From: Delphinapterus leucas
Taxonomy: Eukaryota > Chordata > Mammalia > Artiodactyla > Monodontidae
DNA length: 64,000 nt
Direction: 5' to 3'
Assembly: GCF_002288925.2 (NCBI RefSeq)
Contig: NW_022098049.1
Location: 7,995,350 to 8,059,349 of the forward strand
Part shown: in pieces, positions 15,046 to 27,000 of the stretch
Layout: each line of letters begins with the position of its first letter
How positions within the stretch are numbered: position 1 is the first letter of the stretch
Notes under the pieces: model-generated
What the model saw: the letters and a program-made list of their open reading frames with translations, nothing else
What the model was told of the DNA's origin: nothing
Databases searched by the model: none
Made by a program: the position numbers and the translations under genes

Positions 15046-15266
15046 GGGGGTCTTCCCTTGTGGCGCAGTGGTTGAGAGTCCGCCTGCCGATGCAGGGGAC
15101 ACGGGTTCGTGTCCCGGTCCGGGAAGATCCCACGTGCCGCGGAGCGGCTGGGCCCGTGAGCCATGGCCACTGAGCCTGTGCGTCCAGAGACTATGCTCCG
15201 CAACGGGAGAGGCCACAGCAGTGAGGGGCCCGTGTACCGCAAAAAAAAATAAATAAATAAAAAAAA
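15046..15266 (+). mobile_element. CHR-2-type SINE
   Basis: Complete copy: box A TGGCGCAGTGGT at 15061-15072, box B GGTTCGTGTCC near 15104-15114, body through GAGCCATGGCC, and an A-rich tail with AAATAAAT units. Flanks of A-rich TTTTGGGG/TTTGGAAG type suggest a short duplication. Confidence 0.95.
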
Positions 15267-15446
15267 TTTGGAAGTATGTTTTGGATCGGACTAGTCCACC
15301 ATCACCTTACTATTTGCCAGATGGTTTCTGTCTCCTATGAGTTAATTAGTTGACTACTCACTTTAGTGAGCATCTGTTATAAGCATCTCTTATGTTCTAG
15401 GCAGAGTAGGAGGGCCTGGGGACTTAACAGAATACATAAGAGTATA

Positions 15447-15656
15447 ATTTTTTTTTGGTTCTTTGCGGTACGCGGGCCTCTCACTGTTGTGGCCTCTCCC
15501 GTTGAGGAGCACAGGCTCCGGACGCGCAGGCTCAGTGGCCATGGCTCACGGGCCCAGCCACTCCGCGGCACGTGGGATCTTCCCGGACCGGGACACGAAC
15601 CCGTGTCCCCTGCATCGGCAGGCGGACTCTCAACCACTGCGCCACCAGGGAAGCCC
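15447..15656 (-). mobile_element. CHR-2-type SINE
   Basis: Complete copy on the other strand, T-tail first. A target duplication AAGAGTATAATTTT is found at 15438-15451 and 15657-15670. Confidence 0.96.
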
Positions 15657-16004
15657 AAGAGTATAATTTTTATCTTCACGAGTTAATGGCTTAGCACAGA
15701 GAATGGGATAAAGGTACCATTACCACAGAATCACCCTCCATTCTCCACATTGAAAGGCCCTCTATACACGTGTACTTACCACTGACTCCTTGTGTAAAGG
15801 GAACTCATAGTCACTCTGTCTCTCACTGGACCGTGAATCCATGAAAGGCAAGAAGTGACTGTGTCTTATTTATCTTGACTCCCATCCTCATTCCTAGGAC
15901 AACTAAAACGGCCATTGTTGAGTTTATGACTCCAAAACCAGCACCATGAAATGCCAGTTAAGTGAAGATCAACGCACATGGTGATTAAAAATCCAAACAG
16001 TATG

Positions 16005-16175
16005 GCGGACCTCGGTTCAAAACTTGGCTTTGCCACCTAGTGGTGTGCGACAGTGGGCCCTCTTGGTGTCTCTGAATCTCAGCTTTGCTTATTTATAAAA
16101 TGAAGGCTAATAATTCCTACCCTGTGGCTTTGGTGTGAGGGATAAACAACAACTAAATGTTATATATGGAAAAAG
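16005..16175 (+). repeat. MIR SINE
   Basis: Reads GGCTTTGCCACCTAGTGGTG, TGAATCTCAGCTTTGCTTAT and AATGAAGGCTAATAATTCCT. Confidence 0.6.
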
Positions 16176-16299
16176 TCAACATGTGGTAGACACCTGTGGA
16201 GATTAGTAAGAGGGGTCTCTGCCCCAGAACTAAGAGGCAGATTTGTAAACTGAAGGGTTTCATGCTCTATGATGGAAGAGTTTTCAGAGTGTAAGTTTT

Positions 16300-16700
16300 T
16301 CATTGAAAAAAGGGTGACAACGTTTACCTGGGTAGAGGGGGGATTAGAAGAGGCTTCACAAATAGAGATGATGTTTGAATTGACTGTTAAATGAGTACTA
16401 GGTTTTCTGCTGGCTGTGGAACCAAGGGAGAGAGGACGGGGTACGGTGAAGGTGGCATCATTTCTAGGCGGAAAGAGCAGTATGTGAAACCGCCAGGTGG
16501 GCTTGTGATGGCTTCTAAGTAGGGAGATGGTGCTGGATGGTGGACCAGGTGGCATATGGCGGGAGGTAAGGCTGAAGAGGATGCAGGAACAGTAAGTGCA
16601 AAGCCTCGGAGGCCTTCTGAGAAACTGGCAAAGGGAGACACCAATGGGTTTTGGGTTTCAAAGGAATGTGACAAAATACTCCAGCTTTTGGTGGTTGGTG
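16300..16700 (+). repeat. L2-like or related ancient repeat
   Basis: Reads AAGAGGCTTCACAAATAGAG and later AGTAAGTGCAAAGCCTCGGA, phrases seen in old mammalian interspersed repeats. Family uncertain. Confidence 0.4.
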
Positions 16701-17504
16701 ATGGTCGGATGCAGGAGGGTGAACGGTAAGACGACTGTGGTCATGCAGGTGAGAAACGATATGGCCTAAAGCAAGATAAGGGCAGCTTTGACTGTGAGGT
16801 GGTGAGGGGACTCCACAGGACTGTCTAGATGGAAGGTGGGGATTAAGGGAGAGAACTTTGTCTAGGGTGATGGAGTAGATGCCGTTGGTACCCAACTCAG
16901 CTCTCCTTTATGGGGTCATCCTCCAGGGTGCCATCAGGGCTGGCTGCTGACAATGTATTGCTGTACCCATTCTTCGGGAAGAGCCCTGGAAGCCCCCTGG
17001 CTGGTGATGCCTGGGAGGTCACACATACCCACCAGAGCAGCCCATGGCCAATGGCTGACCAATACAGGTGTACAAAAGGCTTGACTCAGTGGCAACCACT
17101 CTGTGGTACCACTTATACTCCTGCGCTCCCTGGGGAATCAGGCTGAGGCTGCTAGACGTTAGCTGAACCCACCTTTTTGCTTGGCTTCTTCCCTGGCATT
17201 TTCTCAATCACTCACTAACCTCCCATCTCGGGTTTAGGCATGTGGATGGACACAGGTGTCCTACTTCAAGCTGGGGTGTGAAGAGGGGAAGAGACCCACT
17301 CCTGCTAAGTCTATTGATGTAAATAAAGTTCAGCATGAGTATCCCCCTTGTTCCTGGAAACTGGAAGAAGAAAGTACCATCTGGGGTATGTTTATATTTT
17401 GATTAGGTCTCTGACCAAATGCTAATTGATGGTTTTATCGTAATTTGAGCAGATGGAGAAATGTCCCCATCAGTGCCCAGTCTCTGTGATGCCAGTGCCT
17501 GCAC

Positions 17505-17640
17505 TGGCCTCCGATCAAGTCCTGGTTTTGCCATTTGCTAGTTATGTGACATTGGCTTAAGTTTCTAACCTCTTTGAAGCTCACATTCCTGATCCTCCAG
17601 GAGCGAAGACAGACAGGGTTTATCTTGTGTGATAATTGTG
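17505..17640 (+). repeat. MIR SINE fragment
   Basis: Reads TTTTGCCATTTGCTAGTTAT and GTGACATTGGCTTAAG. Confidence 0.5.
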
Positions 17641-17784
17641 TTAACTAAATTAGATGATGCCTGTTTGTGTTTACAATGCAGTCTGGAATTCTTTAAGTGC
17701 AGAAATCGGTTACAATGAACAACACAATGCTATGACAACACTGATGCTTATTTGTGATTGTAAATTTCTCGGGCTTCTGTTTAC

Positions 17785-17931
17785 CTCATCGAAGTCGGCA
17801 ATGATCTCATTCAGCAGGCGTAGGCATTCCACTCCTTGGTTGTTCATTTCAGTCTGAGAGTAGAAGTCTGCAAACCCTGGGATGGAGGCAAACATCACCC
17901 CAACAGCATCATAGGATTGAGAATACAGCTC
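17785..17931 (-). CDS. ADCY8: ADCY8 exon: start of the C2 catalytic domain
   Basis: A 147-nt exon of 49 codons, [10 protein letters not shown] to EIIADFDE, phase 0 on both sides, with acceptor TCTCTGTCCAG and donor [21 protein letters not shown] is the first core strand and turn of the cyclase fold. The position that holds a metal-binding Asp in C1 is Ala here (FAS), as expected for C2, which supplies substrate recognition and not metal binding. [18 protein letters not shown] is the helix that follows and packs against C1. I see no difference from the human residues I recall, so this is a very conserved exon. Confidence 0.98.
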
Positions 17932-18899
17932 CTGGACAGAGAGACACACAGAGGGAGCCAGAAACAGTCATCAGAGGTGAGGGTCTGCAGTGACGCTCCC
18001 CGTGTGTACCTGCCCCTGCAGGCATGCACAGGTACCCACAGAGAGGACAGAGAATGGGGGCTCTGACATCATCTCATCGACACCTTAGCCTCGTCACCAC
18101 GTGGGCTGCGACCATTGAAAATTCATGGTCTCCGGCCTCAGCTGGGCCCAGGGTTCCGCCTGCCCATCCTTTTGTCCGCGGTCAGCTTCCTTTTCTGTTC
18201 TCCCCAGTGGCTATAGTCCCACCACACACCACTCTCCTTAACTTCACTGTCCGCTTGATTCCCCTCAGTAGATGATCTTGTCTCTGAGGCTCTCACGTTC
18301 CAAACTCATACAATCAGGTAGTTCACTGTATTTTCATCTCCCCTGTTTCAACTCCAGACAAAGCATTTTCCCTTCTCCCGATGAAGATCAATGCTTCTTC
18401 CTCATCTCTCGATCCCCCTCTAACTTCTTCAGCAACGTCCTCCTACAGTGGATCCTTTTCTTTCTTCTTTCTTTCTCCTCTCCTCCTCCACTTCCTGTAA
18501 GTGTCTCCTATAAGGAGACACAAGGTGCCCCGGAGCCTGCAGACACTTGTGCCTACCAGCCTATCTCTCTTCATTCTCACCCGTACTTCTCAAACGAGTT
18601 TTCTCCACTGCCTGTTCCTACTTCTCTCCATGTCCATTCACATCTCAGGCTGAAACGAAATGAAACTGGAGCAGGTCAGACTGCCAGACAAAATGGGAAA
18701 ACCTCTACACGAACCCCTGTCCAAGTCTTCCTGGACGCTCTTGCGTGTGGTGATCACAGCCAAGTTCATAAATCTCCTGACTTTCTAGTTATACCGCATC
18801 TGTTTTCCTTGTGCCTGGCCCCTTCAAGGATTTATTTTTTGCTTATCTACTGTCTTAAATGTTGGTGATTGCTACGGTTCTGTCCTTGACTCACTGCGT

Positions 18900-19620
18900 G
18901 GTTCAAAGTTGACATACTTCCCTGGGCTATCTCGTTCACTCTCAGCCTTTCACGTGTGAGTCTCTAAAACCCTATTTCCAAGTCGGTTCTCCTTGGGCTT
19001 CAAGCTCCTGTGTCTCAGGCTGGGCTGCCCTTGCACTCCTCAAATCATAAATGCTGCACCTGAACGCATTTCCTCTCCACCTAGAACTGTTCCTGATACT
19101 TCATTCTCTGACTCAGTTGGTGGCACCAGCATTGACAAGTCATCAAAGTTAGAAACCCTCAGAGTCAACCTTGACTCTTTCTTCCCCATCATATTCAGAT
19201 TCAACAAATTACCAAGGCTGCCTGGGTTTCTTTGTGTCTCCTAAATAATTTTTTCTAACCCTCCCATCATTTCTTTCTATCAGGCCCTTCCTGTTTTCCT
19301 CCTTGACTATTAATATGAGAGCCTAGTCCTGGGTTCAGGACTGGTCTTATCTCATCCAAAGGCATGTTCCGTATGGCAGCCAGAGTGATATTTCAATGAT
19401 ACAATATTGACCACGGCTCTCCTATTCTTAAAGCCCTCCAACTGCCCTCGGGACAAAGCCCTCGGGACACATGAGCACGACATATATTCACATATTCCTG
19501 CACTCCCCTCCTCCTGTCTCTTCAGCTTCATTGCCTGCAATTCCCTGTGTTGGACCTTGTGTCCCAGAAACACCGAAGCATTTGTACTTTTGGTGCCCAC
19601 TGTAGCGGACGCTGTACGTG
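18900..19620 (+). mobile_element. L2 LINE fragment
   Basis: Contains AGAGTCAACCTTGACTCTTT, TTCAACAAATTACCAAGGCT and CGGCTCTCC with CTTAAAGCCCTCCAACTG, in the order of the L2 3' half. Confidence 0.65.
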
Positions 19621-20494
19621 CCCGGTCTGCTTTCTCTCTTCCAAGGTCCGGCAGTCAGCCAGCCCTTGCGTTTCTTTGCATGGAGTTTTTCTGTGGCCCA
19701 CGTGAGCTGCAGGCTGAAAGCTCCGGGAAATCAATGCCCCCCTCAGGAGTTGCTCTTAACAAATGACTGATGGGAACAGGTGTAGAGTCCTCAGCAACTT
19801 CACGCCTTGGGCCAGATAACTCTGAGGGATGCTTTCTACACCATTGTCCGAATTCTCCACTGGGATTCAGCTCCAGTCGCCCACAGAGGTAACTAGTCTG
19901 ATAATGCCTCATTAACGGGTACTTTCCTTTCCGGACCTTCCTTCTTACTCTCCTGTCTACCTGGGTGGGTTTCCTGGGACCACTTCCAAGCAAATTACTT
20001 GCACTCGAATCTTTGTCTGAAGGTATGCTTCTGGAAGAAGCGAAACGAAGATGCACACACTTCAATGCTTTCATTTTTTACCATCTGTCCCTGGATGGGA
20101 TATGTCCTTCCTTCCTTGCAATAGCATCCCCAACCAGGCTAACTCTTGTTTTCTGCCTTCACTAGCCACCTAGGTACCCTGTCTTCCTACAGACCTTCCC
20201 AGACTCACTGATGGGGGCAGGAGGCTGACTCAGGCTGTGGCAGCACCTGGGTAACTCTACACAGGGCCCTCACCACCTGCATTATTGCCTTTAAAATGTC
20301 CATCTCTTCCTTTATGTGTGGAGTCTGCGAGGGCAAAGACTCCATGCCATTTATATCTTAGTTCTTTCAAATCATCCAATTAGTATGCCTTGGATGCCTG
20401 CAATGTAATGCATGCCCTATACAGGGTCTGGTACGAGGTAAACATTCAACATTTTGTTGAGTTAATGACTCCTTAGCCTGTGTAGGAAACGTTA

Positions 20495-20650
20495 AAGCTT
20501 ACGAAGCACTTTCATATGAATTCAATGCTTTAGCCCTTGCAATTACCCTGTGAAGTAGGTACGATGATTATATCCACTCTACAGATAAGGAAGATGAACA
20601 GGGAGGAGTTAAGACATTGGGATCATGCTGTTGGTAGCGGAAGACAGGGA
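20495..20650 (-). repeat. MIR SINE fragment
   Basis: Reads ACCCTGTGAAGTAGGTACGA and CCACTCTACAGATAAGGAAG. Confidence 0.55.
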
Positions 20651-20792
20651 GCTAAAGACGTCCAGGGTCTTCCTCACTCTGCATACCTGGGTGAAAGATG
20701 GTGTCCCTGATTCACAATCAGTTGACTTGAGCTTAACTGTAGATGGATCTGAATGGATGCTTTCATTAGTCCTTGTTCAAAAGAGCAGAGGT

Positions 20793-21016
20793 GGGGGCTT
20801 CCCTGGTGGCGCAGTGGTTGAGAGTCCGCCTGCCGATGCAGGGGACGCGGGTTCGTGCCCCGGTCTGGGAGGATCCCACATGCCGCAGAGCGGCTGGGCC
20901 CGTGAGCCATGGCCGCTGAGCCTGTGCGTCCAGAGCCTGTGCTCCGCAACGGGAGAGGCCACAACAGTGAGAGGCCCGCATACCGCAAAAAACAAACAAA
21001 CAAACAAAAAAACCAC
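20793..21016 (+). mobile_element. CHR-2-type SINE
   Basis: Complete copy with a tail of AAAC units. A target duplication AAGAGCAGAGGTGG is at about 20780-20793, repeated with one extra G as AAAGGAGCAGAGGTGG at 21017-21032. Confidence 0.96.
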
Positions 21017-21278
21017 AAAGGAGCAGAGGTGGCTGGTGACCTGCTGATTTGGGTTGGGTTGCGGGACAGTGCGGATTGTAGCCTAGGAGCAGAGCAATGG
21101 TACAAGGCTTTCTGAGGCTGGGCCATTCACCTTGGCCTTGAACAATGGAGTGATACTGCAGGAGGAGTCTGTCTGCTGTATGGGTCCAAGGACCTGCATA
21201 AGCAAACCTACAGAACCGCATCCTCCAAATGGCTGTGATATGGTGGGGAAAAAAATCTCTGTTTACTCCGTTTCCTAT

Positions 21279-21545
21279 TGTATTAGTTTGCTCAAGCTGC
21301 CTAACAAGGTACCACAGACTGGGTGGCTTAAGTATCACGAGTTTATTTTCTCACAGTTCTGGGGTCTTGGAAGTCTAAGATCAAGGTGTTGGCAGGGTCG
21401 GTTCCTCCGGAGGATGCTCCCCATGGCTTACACGTGGCCTTCTTCTCCCTGTACCTTCACATGGTGTCTCTTCGATGTGTGTCTGTGTCCTAATTTCCTC
21501 TTCTTATAAGGGCACCAGACACATTAGACGACCTCATTCTCCTTC
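21279..21545 (-). mobile_element. MLT1-type (MaLR) LTR, partial
   Basis: Begins TGTATTAGTTTGCTCAAGCT, then CTGGGTGGCTTAAGTATC and TTCTGGGGTCTTGGAAGTCT, the complement of the MLT1 end. It stops after TATAAGGGCACCAGACACAT. Confidence 0.8.
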
Positions 21546-22089
21546 CCCCTCCCTCAGATCTCCTACCCAGTGTCCCCCATTGATGACCCCCAGCTGGGTG
21601 TCAGAGGGCTTGCAAGGTCGTTGACGTGGCCCATGCAGGTCGGTCTCGCCCCCTCCAAGCCAGCAGGGAGAAGGGGGTGGGGGGACTTGGAGGGGCACAT
21701 GGGAGAGCTCCAGCCACCTGCCCACACCTTTAAAGATGTCCCCATCAATGGACTTGCTCCGATCAACCACTTGGAGTGTGCCATCTGTTTCTTTCTATTT
21801 TTGGTTCAAAGAAGATAAAAACACTGTAAACTGGGGAGGGACGGATGAGTATAGAAGACTATTATTGTTTTATCGTCATCCGCCTCTGGCTGGATGTACA
21901 GGTTTGGGCTTCACAGAGGATTCTGAGTGTATGAACGCTTCCCCCTCCGCCCCCCACTCGGAAGCCAAGGTGAAGACTTTGGTCTCCTCTTTGCACAGGG
22001 AAGCAGCTGAGTCCAGTCCTTCACCGGCCCAAGCCTGGCTGATTCCAAGCCCTGTGTGTCTTATACTAAGTTAAGCCACCTCTCTGCAG

Positions 22090-22440
22090 AGGAGGAACCA
22101 TCTCTGAGACTGTTGCCCTTATTGCATCCTCAGGTCTCCACTCAAACGTCATGTCCTCAGAGAGACCTTCCATGACCCCCCAGTGTAAATGCCCCCTCTT
22201 CACACATGCTGTTCCCTTATTTAGCTTCTTCTACCCTCACAGAACTTAGCACTACCAGGCTCTATGTTACATATTTATGCGTCTGTTTTCCCAGGAGAAC
22301 ATGTGCCTCATAACAGAAAGGACCTTGCCTTCTTTGTTCACCGTTTGAACCCCAGGATCTAGAATTAATTCCTGGCACGTGGTTGGCCCTCAAGAAATCC
22401 TAGCTGGACGAATGACTGAATGAGTGGGTGAGAGGTGGGG
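22090..22440 (+). mobile_element. L2 LINE 3' end
   Basis: Reads TCCACTCAAACGTCATGTCC, AGAGAGACCTTCCATGACC and, at the end, CTGGCACGTGGTTGGCCCTC and GAATGACTGAATGAGTG. Confidence 0.8.
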
Positions 22441-22494
22441 CTGGGAGTGGGAAAAAGTAGAAAAAGTAATGACGGCTCATAATTGTCAGAAATA

Positions 22495-22735
22495 ATAATA
22501 GCAACAACCGGGATGCTCGTAAAATGTGCCAAACCCCACTTGAGCCCTTTACGCACAATAACACATGTAAAGGTTGTAACATACAGTTGGGAAGTACTGT
22601 TACTTTGGAGATGAGGAAAATGAAGTCTGGAGAGGTTCACCACTTGTTCATGGTCACAAAATAATGAGAGGAAGAGCCAGGACGGAATGCAAGGCACCAG
22701 ACTTTCAAGTGCACCGAATGACTTTTCTCTACTGA
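22495..22735 (-). repeat. MIR SINE
   Basis: Reads AATAATAATAGCAACAACC, TTGGAGATGAGGAAAATGAA and CAAAATAATGAGAGGAAGAG. Confidence 0.6.
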
Positions 22736-22784
22736 GCCCCCCTCACAGCCGGCTGCATTGGACACTTCCCGTGCTCTTGCCCAG

Positions 22785-22940
22785 CTGAATTCTCACACCA
22801 ACTCAGCAAGGTTGGTATTATTTCCTCATCACCTGGATGACAAAATGGACTCAGAGAGGTTGGGTAAGCCGCCCCAAGTCACACAGCGAGTTAGTGGCAG
22901 AGATGGAATTTGTGCTGTGCGGCCTGTCCGACACCTGAGA
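22785..22940 (-). repeat. MIR SINE fragment
   Basis: Reads TCTCACACCAACTCAGCAAG, GACTCAGAGAGGTTGGGTAA and CACACAGCGAGTTAGTGGCA. Confidence 0.65.
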
Positions 22941-23289
22941 CAGCTGCCCTTGTCAGTGTCCTTTCAGCAGGTCTAATAAGCCAGGATGAGTGAGCAGGTT
23001 TCCTGGGACTCAGCGAGAGCGTGCCTGACACGGATGACCCAGCCCAGTTGGCCTTATCAGCAAGAGAGTCCCTGCCTGGGGGGGTGAGTGCTACTCTAAG
23101 CCGGAAGTCCAGCGGTTCCGCAGAAGGTGCCAGAACCTCTATGTGGGTAACACAGAGGTTGGCCCTGGAACAGACTCAGACAGGATGCTCCAGAGGGCGA
23201 GGCTCTGTCCACTGCCCTGTGCTTGGATGCTTTGAGCCACCTCTTGTCACTGCTCCCCCTTCTCTGCCACTCACGCCCTAACAGCAAGG

Positions 23290-23460
23290 TGGAGGGAAAA
23301 AAACCCAAAATTCGGCTTTGAAGTTACACATACCTGGACTTGGATCCCAGCTCACTACACAACTAGCTTTGTGACCTTGGGCAAGTTCCTTTACTTCTCT
23401 GAGCCTCAGCTTCTTCATCGATGAAATAGGGATAATCATTCTTATCTCCTTATTGCCTGC
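23290..23460 (+). repeat. MIR SINE
   Basis: Reads ACCTGGACTTGGATCCCAGC, TGTGACCTTGGGCAAGTTCC and GAGCCTCAGCTTCTTCATCG, one of the clearest MIR copies here. Confidence 0.8.
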
Positions 23461-23689
23461 ATCCATGAGCACTGCTGTTGCCCCGTGAAAGCTGGAACCC
23501 AAACTCACAAATGTCCCCTAATCAGATATTCAGAGATTTGTATCACAGTTCAGGTTTGTAGCAAGAGGAGAAGATAAAAATGCCTCTTATGGAAACAGAG
23601 CACGAAATTGGGAGTTCTTGCAGGCTACAGCTGTCCTGCCTCTGTCTGTCACCCCTTCACATCTTACACTACTCTTTCTACTCTGTCTC

Positions 23690-23830
23690 CTACACACACA
23701 CACAAACACTGAAGTTTCCCACACATACATTCCTATTTACACACATCTCAATGCTTCTGAACACCTACACAGTACAAGTCCTGCCACACAGACACCTCCC
23801 ATAACCATCATACACACACGCACACACTCC
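23690..23830 (+). repeat. Degenerate (CA)-rich stretch
   Basis: Several short ACAC runs separated by other sequence. Confidence 0.6.
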
Positions 23831-23904
23831 CTCATCGGGACAGACTCCCAGGGGCAGCATGGGTAGCAGCACAGTAACGGGGTAACGTGGCACAGATGGA
23901 AGAA

Positions 23905-24100
23905 ATCTGAGGGACTGGATCAGAGCCATAGCTTAAAGAGAGGAGCATCGTGGACCTCTCTGAACCCCAGTTTCTTCATCGCTAACGTGGGGATGACAGA
24001 ACGCTCCTCTTATGGTTGTGAATAGAATGAAAGATCATTTTCATCCATTGCCTGTCTTAGTACCCGGCACACAGTAGGTGTTCAGAAAATGGTACTACAT
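23905..24100 (+). repeat. MIR SINE
   Basis: Reads CTCTGAACCCCAGTTTCTTC, ATGGTTGTGAATAGAATGAA and CCCGGCACACAGTAGGTGTT. Confidence 0.7.
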
Positions 24101-25451
24101 CATAATGTGTACATTCTCCAGGCAATGTGAAATTTTTCTCTGTTTAAGCCTAGCCGAGTATGAACTGTTTAAATATTTACAAAACCACAAATAAGCTTGA
24201 CAAGACTTTCTACTGAAAATGTCTTATACAGGGGATTAAGGCTGAACCTGACACTTATTTGGCTCCATGGGGGTTTGGCCCGAATAACAGCTGATGACCT
24301 GGGGTCTTGGCATCTCTGGTTGGTTTCCTCCCTTTCAGGATGAAGCCAGTGCATTCTTGCTCTTCCCCACTGGTTCCAAATATCTCTTTATTTTGGTGTC
24401 TTGATTGAAAGGAGCTTTCCTCTCGTACCTTTACGGGGCTCCCCTCTGAGGGCTCCAGTGTTTCATCTGCCCCGTCTGCTGGTCATGGTTGATGTACAAC
24501 GACACTCTCTCTGCTTTCCTGAGTTTGTTAAGAAGCTCTTGTAACAAATCCCCTGACCTTAGGGGGCCTTAAGGAAACCAGGCCTGAACCCAGCTCCAGA
24601 GAACTCCATCTGTTGAGGGTGTTTGGTGCCTTAATCTGCATCCAAGAGACTCTCAAGGGCCTGAGTTCATCAAGAGCTGATCGTTCAAGCAGCACATGAC
24701 TCATGCCCTTGGCTTCTCTCCCACTGGCCTTCCTGCAGACGCTTGGATGGGAGATGAATGCTGTAGGGCTCTGCCAGTTCTACCCTAAGGCAGAGGTCAC
24801 AGACCCAAATGTCTTCAGGGGACCAGCAGGTAACGTAAGTGTCAGGATAAGGATGGATAAATTGGAGAGCCCATTCCATGCCTAAAGGCAACAAATCTAC
24901 CAATTAAAACAAATATGCAAGCCAACCAATCAACCAGCTGCTGGCTTGCTGATCAGATTGTCTCAGAGGCAGCCAGTTTGTGACCTTTGTCCTGTGGGTT
25001 TTGCATCCCCTGTTTAGCTTAGTTTGAAAATCCGTATTGGAAGGGTTGTCCTAGTGCAGTCTCCCAGACAACCGACTTTGCCTTTGTAGCATCCTTGGCA
25101 AGGGCTCTCCTCTCACCACTTGAAAGTTTCAGCAAGGAAACTCACCATTCCAGTTCTTCCACAAACCTTTAACGTTCAGGACCACAGGGGAGGTAAACTG
25201 TGCCGCGAGGACCAGTGGTGACCAAGGCTGATGTGGTCCCCGCCCTTGCGGGTCTCCATCATCACAAGGTTCCTCATACCGCAGAGCACAGAGATATCCC
25301 CTGTGGACTGTCCGTTTGCCCTCTGGAGTCTCATTGCGTAAGGCCAGTCCCTCTCATGGGATAACTGTTCAGGCATTTAAAGGCATCTTTCACTTCCCTC
25401 TTGAGTTACCTTTTTCTAGGTGGTTAAAGTGTGAGCCAAATGGTTTGATTC

Positions 25452-25661
25452 TATTTTTTTTTTTTTTTTTCGGTACGCGGGCCTCTCATTGTTGTGGCCT
25501 CTCCCGTTGCGGAGCACAGGCTCCGGACGTGCAGGCTCAGCGGCCATGGCTCACGGGCCCAGCCGCTCCGCGGTATGTGGGATCTTCCCGGACCGGGGCA
25601 CGAACCCGTGTCCCCTGCATCGGCAGGCGGACTCTCAACCACCGCGCCACCAGGGAAGCCC
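25452..25661 (-). mobile_element. CHR-2-type SINE
   Basis: Complete copy, T-tail first. A target duplication ATGGTTTGATT is at 25440-25450 and 25662-25672. Confidence 0.96.
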
Positions 25662-26029
25662 ATGGTTTGATTTTTTTTTTTTTTTTTCATTTCTCACCTC
25701 CCACATCCACTCCGTTATGGAGCCCTATTGACTCCAACTTGCAAAGGTACCTGGAATTCATCCACTTCTCTCCATTTTACTGCCAAATCCTAGGCCTCCT
25801 CAGCAGGCCCTTTCCTGGGCTCTTTTAGGGACTGCTAACTGGCTTCCGGTCTTGTGACCCTTTTATCCATACTCTATCAGCAACCAGTCAGATTAGGGAA
25901 CACTTAAATTTTCCAAAGGTTCCCGTAGCACTTAAAAAGGTGCCCCCAACCCTGCTATAGTCCGTAAGACCTGACTGCCAGGCCCTGGCCCAGGCTTTCC
26001 TCATATCACTCACTACCCTTCATCCTTGG

Positions 26030-26432
26030 AATGGGTCGAATAGTGTACCCCTCAAATTCATGTCCACCCAGAACCTCAGAATGTGCCCTTATTTGGAAAC
26101 AGGGTCTTTGCAAATGTAATCATAGAGCCCTAAATCTAATGATTAATGCCCTCATAAGACGAGAGGACATATGTCCTTATAAGGAGGGAGAAGGCCATGT
26201 GACCAACGCAGAGATTAGGGTGATGGGGCCACAAGCCAAGGAGCACCTGGGGGCCACCAGAAGCTGGAAGAGGAGGAAGGATTCTTCCCTAGAGACTTCA
26301 GAGGGAGCTTGCTCTTGGCACCTTGATTTCAGACTTCTGTCCTCCAGAACTGTGAGAGAATGCATTTCTGCTGTTTTTCGCCTTGCAGTTTGTGGTATTT
26401 GCTGTAACAGCCTTGGGAAACTGGTACAGTTT
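26030..26432 (+). mobile_element. MLT1-type (MaLR) LTR, nearly complete
   Basis: Runs from AATGGGTCGAATAGTGTACC through TTATTTGGAAACAGGGTCTT and ACAAGCCAAGGAGCACC to CTCCAGAACTGTGAGAGAAT and AACAGCCTTGGGAAACTGGT. Confidence 0.88.
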
Positions 26433-26439
26433 CTTACCC

Positions 26440-26860
26440 TGGCCTTCCTGTTCACCCCAAGCCCATCCTCACCCTGCGCCTCTGCTTGTGCTGTCCTCTC
26501 TTTCCTGGACGGTCCTGCCTCTTCCCCACTCTCTTGGTATGACTTGGTCCTTCCTATCATTCAGCCACAGATCAGACGTGACCTTCTCTGAGCGGCTCCC
26601 CCGACCACACCTGCCCTGGCCAGTTGCTACCAGCAGGTGGTCTTTGTTCACCCATCAGAGCACCCGTCATAATGTGAAGTGCCCTCACAACGTGTTTCTG
26701 AACTAGGTTGTTATCTGTCTGCCCCTGCTTGAATATAAGCTACATGATGGCAAGTCCTTGTGTATTTAATTCACCACGAGAGTCCCAGAGCCTTTTAGGG
26801 GGCTGGCATGGTGCCTATACCACAGTCTGTGCCTCACAAATATTTTTTGAATGTTTGTTG
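26440..26860 (+). mobile_element. L2 LINE 3' end
   Basis: Phrases for short C/T-rich L2 text, then TGAATATAAGCTACATGATG and an end of GCCTCACAAATATTTTTTGA. Confidence 0.6.
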
Positions 26861-26919
26861 TGACTCAGATTCCTGGAAGGTTTAGTTTGCTTTGCTCAGA
26901 GAAAGCTGCCCTTTTGTGG

Positions 26920-26991
26920 TCAAAGGCTAAGCCATATCTCACTTATTTTAGTTCCTCAATCTTCATCCATGTTGTTGCATGTGTCAGAATT
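26920..26991 (-). mobile_element. Old L1 3' UTR piece, left part
   Basis: Reads CTTCATCCATGTTGTTGCAT and GTGTCAGAATTTACTTC, then is interrupted by a SINE. Confidence 0.65.
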
Positions 26992-27000
26992 TACTTCTTT

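Larger units (their letters stand above)
11476..17784 (-). other. ADCY8: ADCY8 intron (6.3 kb)
   Basis: Contains two CHR-2 SINEs in opposite orientation (15046-15266 and 15447-15656), a pyrimidine tract (14563-14736), an MLT1-type LTR split by a solo retroviral LTR (12600-13617) and an L2 3' region (11800-12485). Stretches 13620-14270 and 16700-17500 show no recognised element. Confidence 0.85.

Noticed and set aside
15061..15114. A tRNA gene signal (box A and box B)
   Set aside because: The boxes belong to the SINE head. No folded tRNA with proper acceptor stem. The same text occurs in every SINE copy.
16160..16895. Overlapping minus-strand frames up to 131 codons
   Set aside because: Pro/Ser/Leu-rich, inside an ancient repeat and unique intron, no exon borders that fit ADCY8.
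18272..18868. Open plus-strand frame of 198 codons
   Set aside because: C/T-rich intronic text giving Ser/Pro/Leu, no domain, no splice context.
20625..21338. Several overlapping frames on both strands
   Set aside because: They run through the CHR-2 SINE. The same peptides (for example GGAVVESPPADAG) recur at each SINE copy, so they are repeat shadows.
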